Shown here: piece by piece, positions 51,166-59,927 of the stretch | Numbering within the stretch: the first letter of the stretch is position 1 | How the letters are laid out: each line of letters begins with the position of its first letter | Assembly (NCBI RefSeq): GCF_014349155.1 | Contig: NZ_JACSIT010000106.1 | Coordinates: 1-64,000, forward strand | Length of the DNA stretch: 64,000 nucleotides | Direction: 5' to 3' | From: Neolewinella lacunae | GTDB lineage: Bacteria > Bacteroidota > Bacteroidia > Chitinophagales > Saprospiraceae | The notes under the pieces: model-generated | What the model was told of the DNA's origin: nothing | Databases searched by the model: none | The model's input: only the letters and a program-made list of their open reading frames with translations | Made by a program: the position numbers and the translations under genes

Positions 51166-52818
51166 CTACGCCCAATCCCAACCCAAATTGATGCCGAGTT
51201 TTTCCCGGTGGGCCCACTGCTCGATGATGCGCATTTGCCCCGCATTGGGGGAAGCGTTGAAGCGACCCCGCACCTGGATGATGTTCCTGCTGGGTGGGGA
51301 AATTTCGATGGTCAGCACGCTGAACCACTGCCCATTGTGGCGCTGCTCCCGTAGCGACCAGATGGAGGAGTAGCCTTGTTTGCAACGCTGCCAGTAGCCC
51401 CCCACGCAGTGGTGCATGGTGGCGGATTCCCTTTCCAAGGCCTCCCGCGTGGTCAGTTCCGTGATGGTGTGGGCCAGGACGCGTTCGTACCGGGCGTAGT
51501 GCTGGCTCCAGGGCTGGACCTTGGCGAGGGGTTTCCAGGATGCTTTGTTAATGTCTTGCTCGCGGTCGGCTGCGGCCCGTCGTTCGGCTTCGCGCCGTTG
51601 GGCGAGCGCCTGCCGTTCGGCGATGCGGGCGTAGTAGGCGTCGGCTTCCCGCTGGATGGCGGCGATGGGGCGGCCGGAGATGGAAAAGCCGGGCTGATCG
51701 CGGAAGCAGTGGTAGACGTAGCCCAGCAGGGCATTGGTTTCGTCGTCGTGTTCCCGCCACGTGCTGGGCAATTCGCGCAGTTTTTGGACGATGGGATCGA
51801 GGCGCTGCAACCACGTGCCCAGGCTGGCGGGGTCTTCCGGGCGGTGAAAAAAGCGTTGCAGGGCCAGGCACATGGCGTGCGAACAACCCAGCGAACGCAG
51901 AAAGCAGTAGACGTAAATATCGGCTTCTCCCGTATTCAGCTCAGCGGGTAGGTCCAGGAACTCCATGGCCATGCGCCGGGAGTAGGGCGGGTGATCGGGG
52001 ATTTTGCGGAGGCTACCGCCCCGGGCCAGCCAGAAAAAATCCTGGCTGTAGTAGTGAAAAGCTTTTTCCTGGTTGCGGTAGGGCAGGCCATTGTTCCACC
52101 AGATGGCGGCGGGCAGGTTGCGGATGATGAGGGAAAAATCGAGGTCGTAGTAAGCGTCGTCGGCGGGCAGGTTGGGTACGGTCCGCAGCAGGTGCTGCCG
52201 CCAGATACTGAACCAGTCGCCACAGCGGTAAATCTCCTGGCCGGGTGCGTAGTCCGGCAGTTTGGCCTCGAAGTGGGGAAGAATTTCGGTGAGGAAAAGG
52301 ACGAGTTCGGCGGTCGTTCCGGCGCTGCCCTGGTCGTGGAAAAAAGCTTCCAGCACGAGGTGGTAGCCGGTGACGATGCGTTCGTCGTTGAGGGTTAGGG
52401 GGTAGTGTTGCTTGAGGTCGGTCCATTGCCGGACGGCTTCCGGGGGCGCGGAACGCAGGATGCCGAGCGCGTTCGTTGAGCGCAAGGGGAGGGGCTGGCC
52501 GAAGCTTGCCCGCAAAACTTCGCCTGGCACCCCCCGGGCGTCGAGGAAGAGCTGGACGTCGAAGAGGGCATCGTCAAAAGCTTCCTCGTCGATCCACTCC
52601 GCCAGCCAGGGGGCCAGCAGGGGCGGGCGTTGGGGGAGGGGAGTGGCGGCCCGCAGTTGCTGGGCGAAGGGCCCGAGCGCAGCCACGAGCCGGCGATAAA
52701 TGACCAGCAGGTGCGCGGGACGATCGGCCCCCCAGTAACGACCGGCGCTCAGGGCCGCAAACTCCCGGGCAAATTCCGCTGCTTCGGCGGGCGAATCGTA
52801 GTCGAGGGCTGGGGGCAT
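51166..52818 (-). CDS. PcfJ-like domain protein
   Basis: 550 residues from ATG 52818 (MPPALDYDS). The C-terminal 110 residues carry the PcfJ-like features: ESATMHHCVGGYWQRCKQGYSSIWSLRE and VLTIEISPPSRNIIQVRGRFNASPN, with the MHHCVG motif. The first ~400 residues are helical and Trp/Tyr/Arg-rich and not recognised. PcfJ was named from a conjugative plasmid, but chromosomal members are common and unexplained. Single gene; no conjugation genes nearby. Confidence 0.8.
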   Translation of the reverse strand: MPPALDYDSPAEAAEFAREFAALSAGRYWGADRPAHLLVIYRRLVAALGPFAQQLRAATPLPQRPPLLAPWLAEWIDEEAFDDALFDVQLFLDARGVPGEVLRASFGQPLPLRSTNALGILRSAPPEAVRQWTDLKQHYPLTLNDERIVTGYHLVLEAFFHDQGSAGTTAELVLFLTEILPHFEAKLPDYAPGQEIYRCGDWFSIWRQHLLRTVPNLPADDAYYDLDFSLIIRNLPAAIWWNNGLPYRNQEKAFHYYSQDFFWLARGGSLRKIPDHPPYSRRMAMEFLDLPAELNTGEADIYVYCFLRSLGCSHAMCLALQRFFHRPEDPASLGTWLQRLDPIVQKLRELPSTWREHDDETNALLGYVYHCFRDQPGFSISGRPIAAIQREADAYYARIAERQALAQRREAERRAAADREQDINKASWKPLAKVQPWSQHYARYERVLAHTITELTTREALERESATMHHCVGGYWQRCKQGYSSIWSLREQRHNGQWFSVLTIEISPPSRNIIQVRGRFNASPNAGQMRIIEQWAHREKLGINLGWDWA

Positions 52819-52918
52819 AGGTAAGTAGACAGTGTGGCTGGTTCTTCTGGGTGCTAACTTATCTTCTTTGCGGGAACTTGCAGCGGACAATCCCCTCCGC
52901 AGGCCCAAAAGTTGCGCG

Positions 52919-53566
52919 TTAGAGGTAGCGGAGGACGCCGCGGTCGATGGGCGTCCAGACGGCGGTGCGGACGCCGATGCGTTTCATGGCGGTATTGGCC
53001 CAGGTATTGCAGGTTTTGAAGCAGCTGTAGTTGCCAACGGCCTCGTAAAAACGGTCTTTGCTGGTGTAGCCAGCGTCGGGGATTTCGGTGATCTGGCCGT
53101 CTGCCGTCGTCCGGAACGACCGCAGCAGGTAGGCGATTAAGACCTCACTTTGCACCTGCGTCAGCGCCACCTTACTCCACCCTTGCGCTACTGCGCGGTG
53201 CTCGGTGACGTGCATGGCCGTGGGGCTGGGCAGGAACATGGCCTTGAAAGCGACGCTGGCCCGGAGTTCCGCCCAGGTGGGCGTATCGAGGTAAAAGCCC
53301 TTGTCTCCCCAACCAAAAGCCAGTAGCTCGGTGCTGGCTGCTGGCCGAAGTTGCCGGAGAAAGGCATCGGGCAGCGCGTTGACCGGCAGGATGATGTCGA
53401 GGTGGACGCCATTGGAAGAAATGTACATCACCCGGTTTTTCTCGCCCTTGCTGGCCTGGGGCCGGGTGGGCAGGTAGGTGAGAAGGAGGGAAAAGACCAC
53501 GTAAAGCAGCAAAAATGCCACGATGAACAGGGCAAAACGCTTGAGGTAGAGAAAAACAATTTTCAT
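52919..53566 (-). CDS. TIGR02117 / DUF2459 family protein
   Basis: 215 residues. One N-terminal membrane helix (FALFIVAFLLLYVVFSLLLTYL). Family motifs: YISSNGVHLDIILPV, FGWGDKGFYLDTPTW, MHVTEH, and SCFKTCNTWANTAMKRIGVRTAVWTPI near the end with the Cys-Asn-Thr-Trp core, resembling NlpC/P60-like papain folds. Residues 133-138 (ALTQVQ) come from an 18-base match to the dispersed repeat (53151-53168); the position is a surface helix where the family is variable. Function unknown. Confidence 0.82.
   Translation of the reverse strand: MKIVFLYLKRFALFIVAFLLLYVVFSLLLTYLPTRPQASKGEKNRVMYISSNGVHLDIILPVNALPDAFLRQLRPAASTELLAFGWGDKGFYLDTPTWAELRASVAFKAMFLPSPTAMHVTEHRAVAQGWSKVALTQVQSEVLIAYLLRSFRTTADGQITEIPDAGYTSKDRFYEAVGNYSCFKTCNTWANTAMKRIGVRTAVWTPIDRGVLRYL
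53151..53168 (-). repeat. Dispersed-repeat copy inside the TIGR02117 gene
   Basis: Coding strand GGCGCTGACGCAGGTGCA, identical to the GH130 copy and in the same frame (ALTQVQ). Confidence 0.75.
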
Positions 53567-53627
53567 GCTGTGGGACTGTGGATTGGCGAAGCTACGGACA
53601 TCCGGCCGTTGCGCTTATCTTCGCCGC

Positions 53628-54164
53628 ATGATTTGGAGCGACAAAAAAATCCTGGCCGCCATCGCGAAGGGAGAAATCGTGATCGAGCCTTTCGACCGCA
53701 AGCACCTGGGCACCAACAGCTACGATGTGCACCTGGGCAAGTACATTGCCCGGTACAAAGACCACATTCTGGACGCCCGGGCCCACAACGCCATCATCCA
53801 CGATGAAATCCCGGAGGAGGGCTTTTTGCTCCACCCCAACACGCTGTACCTGGGTGTGACGCTGGAGTATACCGAGACCCACAGCAGTGTGCCTTTTTTG
53901 GAGGGCAAATCGAGCGTGGGGCGCCTGGGCATCGATATTCACGCGACGGCGGGCAAGGGCGACGTTGGCTTCTGCAACCACTGGACGCTGGAGATCAGCT
54001 GTACCCACCCCGTGCGCGTGTACGCCGGGATGCCCATCGGGCAGTTGATTTACTTTGGTGTGGATGGGGAGATTGAGAACTACTACAACAAGAAAGCAAG
54101 TGCCAAATACAACCAGGTCCAAGTGCGGCCGATGGAGTCGATGATGTGGAAAAATGACTTTTAG
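53628..54164 (+). CDS. dcd: dCTP deaminase
   Basis: Deaminates dCTP to dUTP for thymidylate synthesis. 178 residues from ATG 53628, with TATCTTCG close to the -7 consensus just before it. Family motifs: MIWSDKKILAAIAKGEIVIEPF, LGTNSYDVHLGKYIA, FLEGKSSVGRLGIDIHATAGKGDVGFCNHWTLEI with the catalytic Glu and the conserved S-x-x-R, and MPIGQLIYF. Homotrimer in relatives. Thirteen bases upstream of prmC. Confidence 0.95.
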   Translation: MIWSDKKILAAIAKGEIVIEPFDRKHLGTNSYDVHLGKYIARYKDHILDARAHNAIIHDEIPEEGFLLHPNTLYLGVTLEYTETHSSVPFLEGKSSVGRLGIDIHATAGKGDVGFCNHWTLEISCTHPVRVYAGMPIGQLIYFGVDGEIENYYNKKASAKYNQVQVRPMESMMWKNDF

Positions 54165-54176
54165 GAGCGATGGGCC

Positions 54177-55010
54177 ATGATGCGAACTGATCAACTTTCC
54201 CAGCATTTAGTGGATGAGCTGGCCCCGCTGCTGGGGGCTGGCGAAACGGCCAGCGTGGCCCGGCTGGTGCTGGAAGACCTCTTCGGCTGGCGGCACGGGC
54301 AACGGCCAAGACTGCTGAGCCAGGACGAAGAAATCCTGGCCTGGGCCACCCTGAACCGCCTCAAAGCCGGGGAGCCGACGCAGTACGTAACAGGGGTGGC
54401 CGACTTCTACGGTCTCCGCCTGCGGGTATCCCCCGCCGTGCTCATTCCCCGCCCCGAAACCGAAGAGCTGGTGGAGTGGATCCTGGAAGAACACCCCGCC
54501 GACACTCCGCTGCGGGTGCTGGACCTGGGGACGGGCTCGGGCTGCATCGCCCTGGCGCTCAAGGCCCGCCGGCCGGGCTGGCACGTGACGGGCTACGACG
54601 TGAGCCCCGACGCCCTGGAAGTCGCCACCAGCAACGCCCACGCGCTGGGCCTGGAAGTCACTTTCAATCGCTTCAATGTGCTGGAAGACCAGGCGTCCGG
54701 ACACTGGGATCTGATCGTCTCCAACCCTCCCTACATTCCTCCCTCCGAACGGGCGGTGATGGACGCCGCTACCCTGGCCCACGAACCCGCCCTGGCGCTG
54801 TTCGTACCCGAAGGCGATCCCCTGCTTTTTTACCGGCGGATTTTTGCGCTGGCCCGCCAAACGGCGCCCACCCAGGTGTACGTGGAAACCAATGAGTTCA
54901 GCAACGATCAGGTATTGGCGCTGCTGGCCTCCGCCGGGGCGCAGAACGCCCGCCGCCGGCAGGATATGCGGGGGAAGTGGCGGATGGTGGCGGGAGGAGT
55001 GAATGCGTGA
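54177..55010 (+). CDS. prmC: Peptide chain release factor N5-glutamine methyltransferase
   Basis: Methylates the GGQ glutamine of release factors. 277 residues (ATG at 54177 or 54180). The N-terminal helical domain ends with GEPTQYVTGVADFYGLRLRVSPAVLIPRPETEELVEWIL. The SAM motif is VLDLGTGSGCIALALKARRP, and the catalytic SNPPYIPPSE is near 185. The stop lies in the first unit of an 8-bp tandem repeat. Confidence 0.93.
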   Translation: MMRTDQLSQHLVDELAPLLGAGETASVARLVLEDLFGWRHGQRPRLLSQDEEILAWATLNRLKAGEPTQYVTGVADFYGLRLRVSPAVLIPRPETEELVEWILEEHPADTPLRVLDLGTGSGCIALALKARRPGWHVTGYDVSPDALEVATSNAHALGLEVTFNRFNVLEDQASGHWDLIVSNPPYIPPSERAVMDAATLAHEPALALFVPEGDPLLFYRRIFALARQTAPTQVYVETNEFSNDQVLALLASAGAQNARRRQDMRGKWRMVAGGVNA

Positions 55011-55037
55011 ATGCGTGAATGCGTGAATGCGTGAATG
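54999..55037 (+). repeat. Tandem 8-bp repeat GTGAATGC at the prmC stop
   Basis: Four full copies and a partial fifth. The prmC stop TGA is formed in the first two units, so copy-number changes would not alter the protein. Confidence 0.9.
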
Positions 55038-55084
55038 AGCTGCCGCGAGGGATAGGCGAGGCAGAGGGAGTAAAGAGGCCCGCC

Positions 55085-55137
55085 CCCTACTGCACTATGA
55101 ACTACTGCACTACTGAACTATGAACTACTGAACTACC
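55085..55137. repeat. Simple repeat of CTACTGAACTATGAACTACTG type
   Basis: Runs of ACTACTG-(A/C)ACTA and TATGAACTACTG end at the stop of the following minus-strand gene. Related to the run at 19092-19142 in inverted orientation. Confidence 0.7.
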
Positions 55138-56562
55138 TCAGGGCCTAAAGGAGTCAATTTTCTCCTCCAGCCAGCCTTTGGACGCCAGGTATTTCTCGTG
55201 TTGTACTTCTTTTTTGAGCTTCTGGTAAGCTTCCGTATCGCCCGGGGTGAGGCGGGAGAGGCGGCGGGTGTAGAGGATGAGGTTGCGGTAGTTTTTGTCG
55301 CGGTCTTCGGGCAATTCCTTGTGGCGGTTGAGGTAGGCGATGGTGGAGTCGAAGAGGGATTCCAGGGCCATGCCTTCGCCGAGTTCGTAGTAGATCGCGA
55401 TGAGCATCATCTTGGTGTTCAGGTTCAGGGCGATGTTGCTGTATTCGACTTCGCGGAGGTACTCCTGGGCTTCGCTGAACTTTTTCTGGTAGAAGTAGAT
55501 GGTGGCCAGGTTGAAGTTGACGGTGTTGGCGCGTTCCTCTGGCGGGAGGCTATCCTGGTAGGTGCGGATGTAGCCTTCGGCCCAGTCGAACTCCCCGAGC
55601 TGCATGGCAACCTGCACCGTGTTTTTGAAGGCGGCCGAGTTAATGAATCCGTCTAATGAGTCCATGTTCAGGGACAGGGCAAACTTATAGATCTCCAGGT
55701 AATCTTCGAGGAAGGAGCGCTGGCCCTTCGAGATTTTGACCGCGCAGTAGTTGAGGGCGGGCTGGATGAAGTTGTACTTCGTGGCCACTTTAAGCTCGTG
55801 GCGGTTGAGGATGATCTCTTTGTAGTTGAAGTAGGCCTCGTCGTTTTCGTCCTGGGCCATCATCTTGTACATGTAGTAGTAGGCCCGGACGTAAGGCTCG
55901 TTGAGGTGCTCGGGGCTGGCGTCGAGGAAGGCGACCACCTCCTGGGCCATGTAGAGGGAGTAGTCCTGTTTTTCGCTCAGGGCCCGGGCTTTGGCGTTGG
56001 TGGCGTCGCGGAGTTTGGAGATGAAATAGTAGGTATCCAGCGACTTGCTGATGTCTTCGACGTTGGAGCGTTCGCCGGGTTTTTGCTCGTAATTGAGCAG
56101 CTGGTACTTCTTCTTTTCGAGGAGGTGGAGGTAAAGGTACTGGAGGCCATCGTCGGTGGAGTTGACCGTGGTGAGGTCTTCCCAGTTGCGTTCGATGCCC
56201 TTGATCAGCTTCGTGGACCGCTGTCTTTCCAACGCTGAGAAGTAGAGGTAGCGCCACAGTTCTGGCTCCTGCTCCAGGGATTCCTGGACCAGATAGTCCT
56301 TAATAAGCTTGAACAAATCGGAGGTGAATTTGCGGAAACGAACGTCGTTGTAGGGCTTGTTCTTGCCGAAAACGGACTGCCAGATCTGTCGCTTATCCAG
56401 GCTTGCCTTGCGCTCCAGTCGGGCGGCGATTTCGTCGAAAAAGCGCAGTAAGTCCTCGTTGCTGGAGAAGAAGGGGGATTGCACCAATTTGCGGCAGGAG
56501 CGCAATTGGGTACGGTCCAGGCTGGCAAAAAGGCTAATTAACTTATTGGATTTTTCATTCAT
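55138..56562 (-). CDS. Large helical protein of unknown function (TPR-like)
   Basis: 474 residues, no signal peptide, rich in paired helices. The opening (LISLFASLDRTQLRSCRKLVQSPFF, then LLRFFDEIAARL) and the middle repeats (ANTVNFNLATIYFYQKKFSEAQEYLREVE, NLNTKMMLIAIYYELGEGMALESLFDS) resemble tetratricopeptide units. It is cytoplasmic and well codon-adapted, so real. I do not recognise a family; similar proteins occur in Saprospiria as far as I can recall. Single gene divergent from the large secreted protein. Confidence 0.8.
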   Translation of the reverse strand: MNEKSNKLISLFASLDRTQLRSCRKLVQSPFFSSNEDLLRFFDEIAARLERKASLDKRQIWQSVFGKNKPYNDVRFRKFTSDLFKLIKDYLVQESLEQEPELWRYLYFSALERQRSTKLIKGIERNWEDLTTVNSTDDGLQYLYLHLLEKKKYQLLNYEQKPGERSNVEDISKSLDTYYFISKLRDATNAKARALSEKQDYSLYMAQEVVAFLDASPEHLNEPYVRAYYYMYKMMAQDENDEAYFNYKEIILNRHELKVATKYNFIQPALNYCAVKISKGQRSFLEDYLEIYKFALSLNMDSLDGFINSAAFKNTVQVAMQLGEFDWAEGYIRTYQDSLPPEERANTVNFNLATIYFYQKKFSEAQEYLREVEYSNIALNLNTKMMLIAIYYELGEGMALESLFDSTIAYLNRHKELPEDRDKNYRNLILYTRRLSRLTPGDTEAYQKLKKEVQHEKYLASKGWLEEKIDSFRP

Positions 56563-56725
56563 TGTTCACAAAGTTACGGGCTAAACACCTAGTAACCAGC
56601 AAAAAATGAGCCGAGGGGGGCGAAAAAAAATTCACGAGCAAACACGCAATTTTATCCCGAATACCCTATTACGTCCGAGCTAATTGCTATATTGTGCCCT
56701 CAACCGGTTTAAACAAATCTAACTC

Positions 56726-59176
56726 ATGAACGTACGGCTGCTTAAAATAGCGTTGCTGTTGCTCCTGCTGGGCACCGTTCGCGGCGTGTCTGCGCAGGTT
56801 CAGGAGTTGGTCACGGTGACGGATGAACCGGTCACCTACACCTTTACCTCGCGTTTCGCACCGGTCATCGGTCGCGCCGCAGAGAACGGAACGGTTCGCC
56901 TGGTGCAGGATCCTACTTTTTTCTACACGCTGACGTACACGCCGGGCGAAGACTTCCAGGGGAGCGACGACTTTCTGCTCGTCAGTTTCCCTTTCGGGGT
57001 CAACGTAGCGTTTACTGAATTCCGCGTCTCCGTGCTCGAAGCCATCATTTCGGCGGAGCACGACTTGGCGGTAACGACCAAGGCCACGCCCGTCCGCATC
57101 CCGGTACTGAACAACGATAAATCCAACACCGGGCAGATCTCCCTGGCCTCCGTGCCCGTAGTCAACGCCGGTACCGCCGAAATCGTCGGCGAGGAAATCC
57201 TGTTCACCCCCAACCCCGGCTTCGTTGGCCTTACGGACCTCAACTACGTTATTTGCACCTTCGGCACTTGCGACCTGGGTACGGTCACGATCAACGTTAC
57301 GGCAGGCCCGGGCGACGTCGGTCCCGATACCGTCCGGGTTTTCTCGGGTCGGGATGGACAGTTCATCTTCGCTCCGGAGGGCGCAACTCCGCTCAGCAGC
57401 CCCAGCAACGGGTCGATGATCGACTCCAACGGCGTGATGGCTTACTTGCCCAACGAAGGATTCCTCGGTGATGAGTTCCTCGCCTACGCCGTGGAAGGCA
57501 CCCCCGCCCCGCTGGTATTCCACGTCACTACCCTGGACGTGCAGCGGAACAAATTTGCCGTTGAAGACCGTGCTTACGCGGCCATCGACGGTGAAGTAAA
57601 ACTCAACGTACTCAACAACGACCTTTATAGTGTCTTTGCCGACTGCATTACCTTCGGCACGCCCCGGTTCGGCAGCGTAGTCGCAACCGGACGCAAAGGC
57701 GAGGTGCGCTACACGCCCCCAGCGGGTTGGTCGGGCGTAGACCAGTTTACCTACTCTTCCCAGGCCCCCGGTTGCGAGGGCGATCCTGAGGTGGAAACCG
57801 TTTACATTTTCGTCTCTGACTTCGCCCCTTCGGCCGAAGAAACCCTCCTCACCGTCCCCGCTGGCATTCCCGTTCAGGTGACCTACGAGGTGCCCGGTGG
57901 GGAAGCTACCTGGTCGGTCGTCACCAACCCCAGCTTCGGTGCTTTGGTGGCGGATCCCTTGACGGGGCACATTAGCTACGTTCCTTCGCTAACGGCGGCC
58001 GGACAAACGGACGCTTTCACCATCGCCTATTGCCTGAACGCCGATGCCCAGGGCAACTGCCAGTTCAGTTCCCGGGTCCCCGTGCGGATCAACGTTGCCG
58101 CAGCAGATGCCGATGCCTGTTTTGACGACGACTGCGTCTGGCCCGGAGATACCAATAACGACGGTTCCGTAGACGTCAGCGACCTGCTGCCCATCGGTCT
58201 CGCTATGGGCCAAACGGGAACGCCGCGTTTGACGCTGGACCCCGACGGTTGGTCCGGACAGTACAGCCTGGACTGGACGGGAAGCATCGACAACCTGAAT
58301 TTCAAGCACATTGACGCCAACGGCGACCAAATCATCAGCGCCCTCGATACCCAGGTGGTGATGGCCAATTTGGGTCTGCAGCACCGCCTGCGGCCTGCGC
58401 CCCAAAGCTTTGCGCCCTTTGAGTTTACGCTCGTGGGTCCGCAGGAGGCCGAGGCGGGTGACTTAATTTCCTTTGACATCGTGGCGGGCAACAGTAACGT
58501 CATCGTTATTGACATTCCCGGGTTCACCTTCCCCTTCAACTACAACAACCAGCTGGTGGACGCTGGCTCGGTCGCCGTATCTTTTGATGAAGACGGCTGG
58601 TTTGGCTACGGCAGCCCCATCCTTTCGCTGGCCCAGAACGACCGCAACAACGGCCGCCTGAACGCCGCAGTAACCCGCACGAGTTCCATCGCTGCGAGTG
58701 GCTACGGTAAAGTCGGTAACGCCAACGTCATCGTCATTGATATTCCAGGCTTCCGCGACGCGGGCGAAGAGGCAGACAGCTACACCGCTACCTTCGGCGG
58801 CGACTTCGGCTACGCAGGAACCAACTCTGGCCACCTCGACGCCTTCCGGATCAACCCCTTGGAAGTCACCATCAAGCGCACCCCCGCTACGGAAGTGGCC
58901 AACTTCAGCCCCGCCGCTGCGGCCGATTACCTGGACGAAAAGCTGATCGCCTTCCCCAACCCCACGAGTGGCAACGTTACCGTCCACCTCAACGGGCAGC
59001 AACGCTTCACGGAGCTGCAAATAACGGACCTCACCGGTCGCACCCTCCGCCACGAACGGGGCCTGGATACCAACCACCGCGAGCTATTCCTCGGCGACCT
59101 CCCCAACGGCCTCTACACCCTTACCATCACCACTACTGATGGCGTGGTGAACCGGAAGGTGAAGTTGATTCGGTAG
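56726..59176 (+). CDS. Large secreted multidomain protein with dockerin/cohesin-like part and T9SS sorting domain
   Basis: 816 residues, signal peptide LLKIALLLLLLGTVRGVSAQ. Residues 30-460 are several Ig-like/Cadherin-type beta repeats (TPVRIPVLNNDKSNTGQISL, GEVKLNVLNNDLYSVF, each followed by VRYTPPAGWSGVDQFTY-like strands). At about 475-550 are two calcium-loop dockerin-like motifs (DTNNDGSVDVSDLL and DANGDQIISALD). A cohesin-like domain follows (FEFTLVGPQEAEAGDLISFDI). The C terminus is a type A sorting signal (AFPNPTSGNVTVHLNG...GLYTLTITTTDGVVNRKVKLIR). Within the cohesin-like part the motif GN(S/A)NVIVIDIPGF is found twice. Probably a surface adhesin or scaffold. Confidence 0.88.
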   Translation: MNVRLLKIALLLLLLGTVRGVSAQVQELVTVTDEPVTYTFTSRFAPVIGRAAENGTVRLVQDPTFFYTLTYTPGEDFQGSDDFLLVSFPFGVNVAFTEFRVSVLEAIISAEHDLAVTTKATPVRIPVLNNDKSNTGQISLASVPVVNAGTAEIVGEEILFTPNPGFVGLTDLNYVICTFGTCDLGTVTINVTAGPGDVGPDTVRVFSGRDGQFIFAPEGATPLSSPSNGSMIDSNGVMAYLPNEGFLGDEFLAYAVEGTPAPLVFHVTTLDVQRNKFAVEDRAYAAIDGEVKLNVLNNDLYSVFADCITFGTPRFGSVVATGRKGEVRYTPPAGWSGVDQFTYSSQAPGCEGDPEVETVYIFVSDFAPSAEETLLTVPAGIPVQVTYEVPGGEATWSVVTNPSFGALVADPLTGHISYVPSLTAAGQTDAFTIAYCLNADAQGNCQFSSRVPVRINVAAADADACFDDDCVWPGDTNNDGSVDVSDLLPIGLAMGQTGTPRLTLDPDGWSGQYSLDWTGSIDNLNFKHIDANGDQIISALDTQVVMANLGLQHRLRPAPQSFAPFEFTLVGPQEAEAGDLISFDIVAGNSNVIVIDIPGFTFPFNYNNQLVDAGSVAVSFDEDGWFGYGSPILSLAQNDRNNGRLNAAVTRTSSIAASGYGKVGNANVIVIDIPGFRDAGEEADSYTATFGGDFGYAGTNSGHLDAFRINPLEVTIKRTPATEVANFSPAAAADYLDEKLIAFPNPTSGNVTVHLNGQQRFTELQITDLTGRTLRHERGLDTNHRELFLGDLPNGLYTLTITTTDGVVNRKVKLIR

Positions 59177-59278
59177 GGGAATTTCCTCCGCCTTTCCCCC
59201 TTTTTTACAGCTTAAAGATTTAGGGTTCGGTTCCCGATGATCGAAGCGTCAGACAGTCAGTTTAGCACATTGGGAGGC

Positions 59279-59879
59279 CGGACGCCCGCAGGTTCACCCA
59301 TCCGCTTCCGCTACGCTCCAGGGACTGGGTGAACGCTACGGGGTCCTGTATATATCGCTGATAATTAAGACTTTACTAGCCAAAAGTGTATCCGTTCAAA
59401 AAAGTGGGGGGCACCGGATACCACCCCTCCCCCGTCCCCTCCCCGCAGGCGGAGGGGTGACCTTCTCTGGTCATTTTTCGTGCTTGAAGAAAATATTTTT
59501 AGTACCCAGAGTGAAGGAGGTTGGCATTTTTTCTGCGAACAGTAGTTAGAACACAACCTATTGGAAATCAAAATTTTATACAGAAAAAATCACGGCTCCT
59601 GGGCACCCCTCCCACATGGGACCGGCGAAGCCAGCCGCGTAGCGCACGGGACGGGGGAGGGGTCTTTAAACCAACTGGAAATCCAAAATGGGACACTAAA
59701 AAACCTCCATTGAAAGGTAGCTGGACCATTCATCACACTTCACACACAAGTAAAAATAGACCCCGCCCCATTACTTTTTGAACGGATACCCAAAAGTTCT
59801 AGGACCCGTAGCGTCGCGCGCCCACTCACCAACTCGGCCTGTATTTGAAACATTGCGGCGGGTGACCTGCGGGCGTCCG
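59279..59879. mobile_element. ~600-bp nested inverted-repeat element, possible MITE or IS remnant
   Basis: Four segments recur in mirror order. GGACGCCCGCAGGTTCACCC (from 59280) pairs with GGGTGACCTGCGGGCGTCC (59860-59878). CGCTACGGGGTCCT (59334-59347) pairs with AGGACCCGTAGCG (59801-59813). GTATCCGTTCAAAAAAGT (59388-59405) pairs with ACTTTTTGAACGGATAC (59773-59789). CACCCCTCCCCCGTCCC (about 59422) pairs with GGGACGGGGGAGGGGT (59648-59663). No transposase is encoded inside. It fills the whole gap between the large secreted protein and the SWIM gene; no gene in 59177-59927. Confidence 0.75.
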
Positions 59880-59927
59880 ATCTTAGGCAGTCTCGACAAC
59901 GCCATAACCCCGCCAGCCAAAGTTCCC

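Noticed and set aside
51166-52818. PcfJ-like gene as a sign of an integrated conjugative element
   Set aside because: No relaxase, tra, integrase or attachment-site sequence nearby; chromosomal PcfJ-like genes are common.
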